In this document: positions 13,054 through 15,427 of the stretch, in pieces
Numbering within the stretch: the stretch's first letter is position 1
Layout: each line of letters opens with the position of its first letter
Assembly: GCA_046597455.1 (NCBI GenBank)
Contig: JBKJKJ010000269.1
Span: 1-15,427 of the forward strand
Source: JAQGMV01 sp046597455
GTDB lineage: Bacteria > Pseudomonadota > Gammaproteobacteria > Burkholderiales > SG8-41
Direction of reading: 5' to 3'
DNA: 15,427 bases
Made by a program: the position numbers and the translations under genes
The notes under the pieces: model-generated
Seen by the model: only the letters and a program-made list of their open reading frames with translations
The model's database searches: none
What the model was told of the DNA's origin: nothing

Positions 13054-15427
13054 ATGAAAAGCCTATCCCGCTCGATCTCGACTGTTGCGCCGCGCGATGC
13101 CATCCCGGAACCCGACGCGCCTGCAGGCTTCGCGCTGAAAGCGCTCGTGCTTTCGCTGATGGCTGCTTTCAATCCTTGCGCTTACGCGTTGCCCACGGGC
13201 GGTGCGATATCGGCGGGCGAGGCCAGCATTACCGCCGGAGCAAACAAGACGACGATCACCCAGTCGACGCCGAACGTGGCGATCAACTGGCAGACCTTCA
13301 ACATCGGTCAGGCTGAAGCCGTTCAGTTCGTGCAGCCGACCAGCCGCTCGGTCGCGCTCAACCGCGTGCTGGGATCGGATGCCAGCAGCATCCTCGGTAG
13401 CCTGTCGGCGAACGGCAAGGTATTCCTCGTGAATCCGAACGGCATCCTCTTCGGCACCGGTGCACAGGTCAACGTGGGTGGGCTCGTCGCATCGACCCTG
13501 AACATCAGCGATGGCGACTTCATGGCGGGTGCGTACAAGTTCGGCGGCACCGGCACCGGCGCAGTCATCAACCGCGGCTCGATCAACGCCGCCGGCGGCT
13601 ACGTCGCACTGCTCGGTGCGAATGTCAGCAATGAAGGGGTGATCACGGCGAACCTCGGTACGGTGGCGCTTGCCGCGGGCAGTGCCATGACGCTCGACAT
13701 GGCGGGCGATGGACTGCTCAACGTGGCGGTGAGTCAGGGTGCGATGAACGCGCTGGTGCACAACGGGGGCCTCATTCGTGCCGAGGGCGGTCAGGTGCTG
13801 ATGAGCGCGCAGAGCGCGGGTAATCTGCTGAGAACCGTCGTGAACAACACCGGCGTGATCGAGGCGCAGACGCTCGAGAATCGCAATGGAACGATCCGTC
13901 TCGTCGGCGACGCGCAAAGCGGCACGGTCAACGTCGGCGGCACGCTCGACGTGTCCGGCCGGGCTGCGGGTCAGACCGGCGGTACCGTGCATATCCTGGG
14001 ACGCGCGGTGAATCTCGCCGGCGCCGGCATCGATGCGTCCGGTGATGCCGGGGGCGGGGTGGTGCTCGTCGGCGGCAACTTCCACGGCGCGGGGCCCGAG
14101 CAGAACTCGCAAAGTGTCTCGCTCGACCGCAGCGTGGTCATCAGGGCGGACGCGATCACCGCCGGCAACGGCGGCCGCATCGCCGTGTGGTCAGACGGCA
14201 ACACCTCCATCTCCGGTGCGCTCAGCGCGCGCGGGGGGGCCAGGTCGGGCAACGGCGGTTTCATCGAAACTTCCGGCGCGCGCGTGTCGATTGCAGACGG
14301 TACGGTGGTGAATACGCTCGCGCCTCACGGCAACACCGGCCTGTGGCTGCTCGATCCCTTTCCTGATTACATCATCGCCACCGTGGGCGGGGACGAGACA
14401 CCGGCGCAGGTGACCATCAGTCTTGCGACCACGAATCGCCTGATCACGGCAACGCGGGACGTGATCGTCGACAACGCCTTAACCTGGGTTACTGCGCAAA
14501 AGCTCGAGCTTCGCGCAGGTCACGACGTGCAGGTGAATGCCGCCATGACCGCAAGCACGGCCGGTTCCGAGATCGCCCTGACGGCGGTCAATGACGTCAT
14601 CGTCAATGCGGCGCTGACGGCCAGCGGCGCCGGATCGAAGATCACGATACGAGCCGACCGCGACGTGACCACCGCGGGCGCAGTCACGGCGAGCGCCAAT
14701 GGCGCCGTAATCGATATGACCGCGGGACGCAACGTCAGCGTGGCGGTCGTCACCGCGAACGGCGGCGGCTCCCTCAGTCTGCGCGCCAACAGCGACGTCA
14801 TCGCAAACAATCTCATCAGCGTCGACACGGGGCTCGTCACGCTTCGCGCCGACAACGATGGCACCGGCCCGGGTATCGCTGCCGGAACGGTCAGATTCGT
14901 CGGCGTCGGCTCGGTGAGCGCGCCGAACACCCTCATACGCTTCAATCCGGATGGCTACGTCAACACGACCGCCGAGATTGCAAACTACGTGACGAAAGTA
15001 AATGGAGCGCTGGACGCCAGGGCGTGGACGTTTGCGCAAGGCGTGGACAAGGTATACGACGGCTCGACGGCGGCCACACTTGCCTTCAGGGGAAACCCGG
15101 CAGCGGGCGGCATTGTGCCGCTCGATCCCGGAAGCGCAAGCTTCGACACGAAAGACGTCGGAACGACCAAGCCGGTCAGCTACAGCGGCTACTCGCTGGG
15201 CGGTGTGGACGTCGCCAGATTCGCGCTCTTTTCGCTCGAGACTGTCGCCGCGGGTTCAGGCACGACAACGGCCAACATCACACCGGCCCCGCTGACGATC
15301 ACCGCGAACAACGCGACGAAGGTCTACGGGCAGACAGCGACGTTCGCAACGTCCGCCTTCACCTCGGTCGGGCTGGTAAACGCAGAAACAGTCGGCGGCG
15401 TGACCGAAACGAGCCCCGGAACGGTCG
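13054..15427 (+). CDS. TpsA exoprotein (filamentous hemagglutinin-like adhesin with YDG/MBG repeats), 5' part, cut by window edge
   Basis: Large secreted surface protein, exported by the upstream TpsB. 791 codons are present and the frame is open to the edge. ATG 13054 gives an extended signal peptide: a long charged and proline-containing n-region (1-29), hydrophobic LVLSLMAAF (31-39) and cleavage after CAYA (45) before LPTGG. The TPS secretion domain (about 46-300) has NWQTFNIG (78-85), ALNRVLG (101-107) and the hallmark NPNGILFG (127-134). After it come GNGGFIETSGA and the WLLDPFPDYII segment, typical of this adhesin group. Tandem beta-helix-like repeats follow (485-615). The start of a YDG module is at KVYDGSTAATL (666-676), and an MBG-type module at KVYGQTATF (756-764), 90 residues later. 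More such modules probably follow. The probable role is adhesion or biofilm; the ligand is unknown. Confidence 0.92.
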   Translation, partial: MKSLSRSISTVAPRDAIPEPDAPAGFALKALVLSLMAAFNPCAYALPTGGAISAGEASITAGANKTTITQSTPNVAINWQTFNIGQAEAVQFVQPTSRSVALNRVLGSDASSILGSLSANGKVFLVNPNGILFGTGAQVNVGGLVASTLNISDGDFMAGAYKFGGTGTGAVINRGSINAAGGYVALLGANVSNEGVITANLGTVALAAGSAMTLDMAGDGLLNVAVSQGAMNALVHNGGLIRAEGGQVLMSAQSAGNLLRTVVNNTGVIEAQTLENRNGTIRLVGDAQSGTVNVGGTLDVSGRAAGQTGGTVHILGRAVNLAGAGIDASGDAGGGVVLVGGNFHGAGPEQNSQSVSLDRSVVIRADAITAGNGGRIAVWSDGNTSISGALSARGGARSGNGGFIETSGARVSIADGTVVNTLAPHGNTGLWLLDPFPDYIIATVGGDETPAQVTISLATTNRLITATRDVIVDNALTWVTAQKLELRAGHDVQVNAAMTASTAGSEIALTAVNDVIVNAALTASGAGSKITIRADRDVTTAGAVTASANGAVIDMTAGRNVSVAVVTANGGGSLSLRANSDVIANNLISVDTGLVTLRADNDGTGPGIAAGTVRFVGVGSVSAPNTLIRFNPDGYVNTTAEIANYVTKVNGALDARAWTFAQGVDKVYDGSTAATLAFRGNPAAGGIVPLDPGSASFDTKDVGTTKPVSYSGYSLGGVDVARFALFSLETVAAGSGTTTANITPAPLTITANNATKVYGQTATFATSAFTSVGLVNAETVGGVTETSPGTV
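14506..14898 (+). repeat. Tandem ~22-residue repeats inside the TpsA exoprotein
   Basis: Codons 485-615 encode five to six degenerate repeats of about 20-23 residues. They can be aligned as ELRAGHDVQVNAAMTAS, ALTAVNDVIVNAALTAS, TIRADRDVTTAGAVTAS, DMTAGRNVSVAVVTA, SLRANSDVIANNLISVD and TLRADNDGTGPGI. The shared pattern is L-x-A-x-x-D-V-x-V-N-A-x-x-T-A. The period suits one rung of a right-handed beta-helix. The repeats have diverged, with no long identical DNA, so recent slippage is unlikely. Confidence 0.7.

Noticed and set aside
12044..14112. Long minus-strand frames (12044-13045 and 13063-14112) opposite tpsB and tpsA.
   Set aside because: Low-complexity Arg/His/Ala-rich shadows of the two secretion genes, with no recognisable domain.

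Overview
The window is GC-rich, densely coded bacterial DNA. It is most likely from a betaproteobacterium of the Burkholderiales type. The evidence is two orphan Bug-family (tripartite tricarboxylate, TctC-like) periplasmic binding proteins, a thiS/thiG/trmB group, an rph-rdgB-hemW group divergent from yicC, and a two-partner secretion (TPS) adhesin locus. This assignment is inferred from gene content; no rRNA or tRNA is present to fix it.

Layout. (1) 1-3148: the 5' part of a PQQ-dependent alcohol dehydrogenase (minus strand, cut by the window edge) is divergent from a TonB-dependent receptor that closely resembles E. coli PqqU (YncD), the outer-membrane PQQ importer. The ~340 bp between them hold three copies of a GAATGC motif. 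(2) 3265-6168, plus strand: thiS, a Bug binding protein, thiG and trmB, with perfect hairpins on both sides of thiG. (3) 6266-7237, minus: a second Bug protein with its own good promoter and a terminator-like hairpin with a T-run. (4) 7392-9992, minus: rph, rdgB and hemW (tRNA 3' processing, nucleotide-pool cleaning, heme chaperone), divergent from yicC at 10126-10989, which ends at a textbook terminator. (5) 11051-15427, plus: a hairpin-rich, gene-free leader, a TpsB outer-membrane transporter with a TTG start, and the first 791 codons of a large TpsA exoprotein with the TPS secretion domain, tandem beta-helix-like repeats and the start of a YDG/MBG repeat region. It runs off the window.

How the parts work together. 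Region 1 looks like a PQQ scavenging-and-use unit: the receptor would bring PQQ into the periplasm, where the neighbouring apo-dehydrogenase needs it. Region 2 makes the thiazole half of thiamine: ThiS carries sulfur and ThiG closes the ring. The Bug gene lodged between them is unexplained. Region 5 is a secretion pair: the TpsB pore exports the TpsA fibre to the cell surface.

The most interesting point is the PQQ-dehydrogenase/PqqU pair with its shared putative operator. The second is the Bug protein between thiS and thiG. No CRISPR array, insertion sequence, phage gene or defence system was seen, and most of the window is ordinary chromosomal content.
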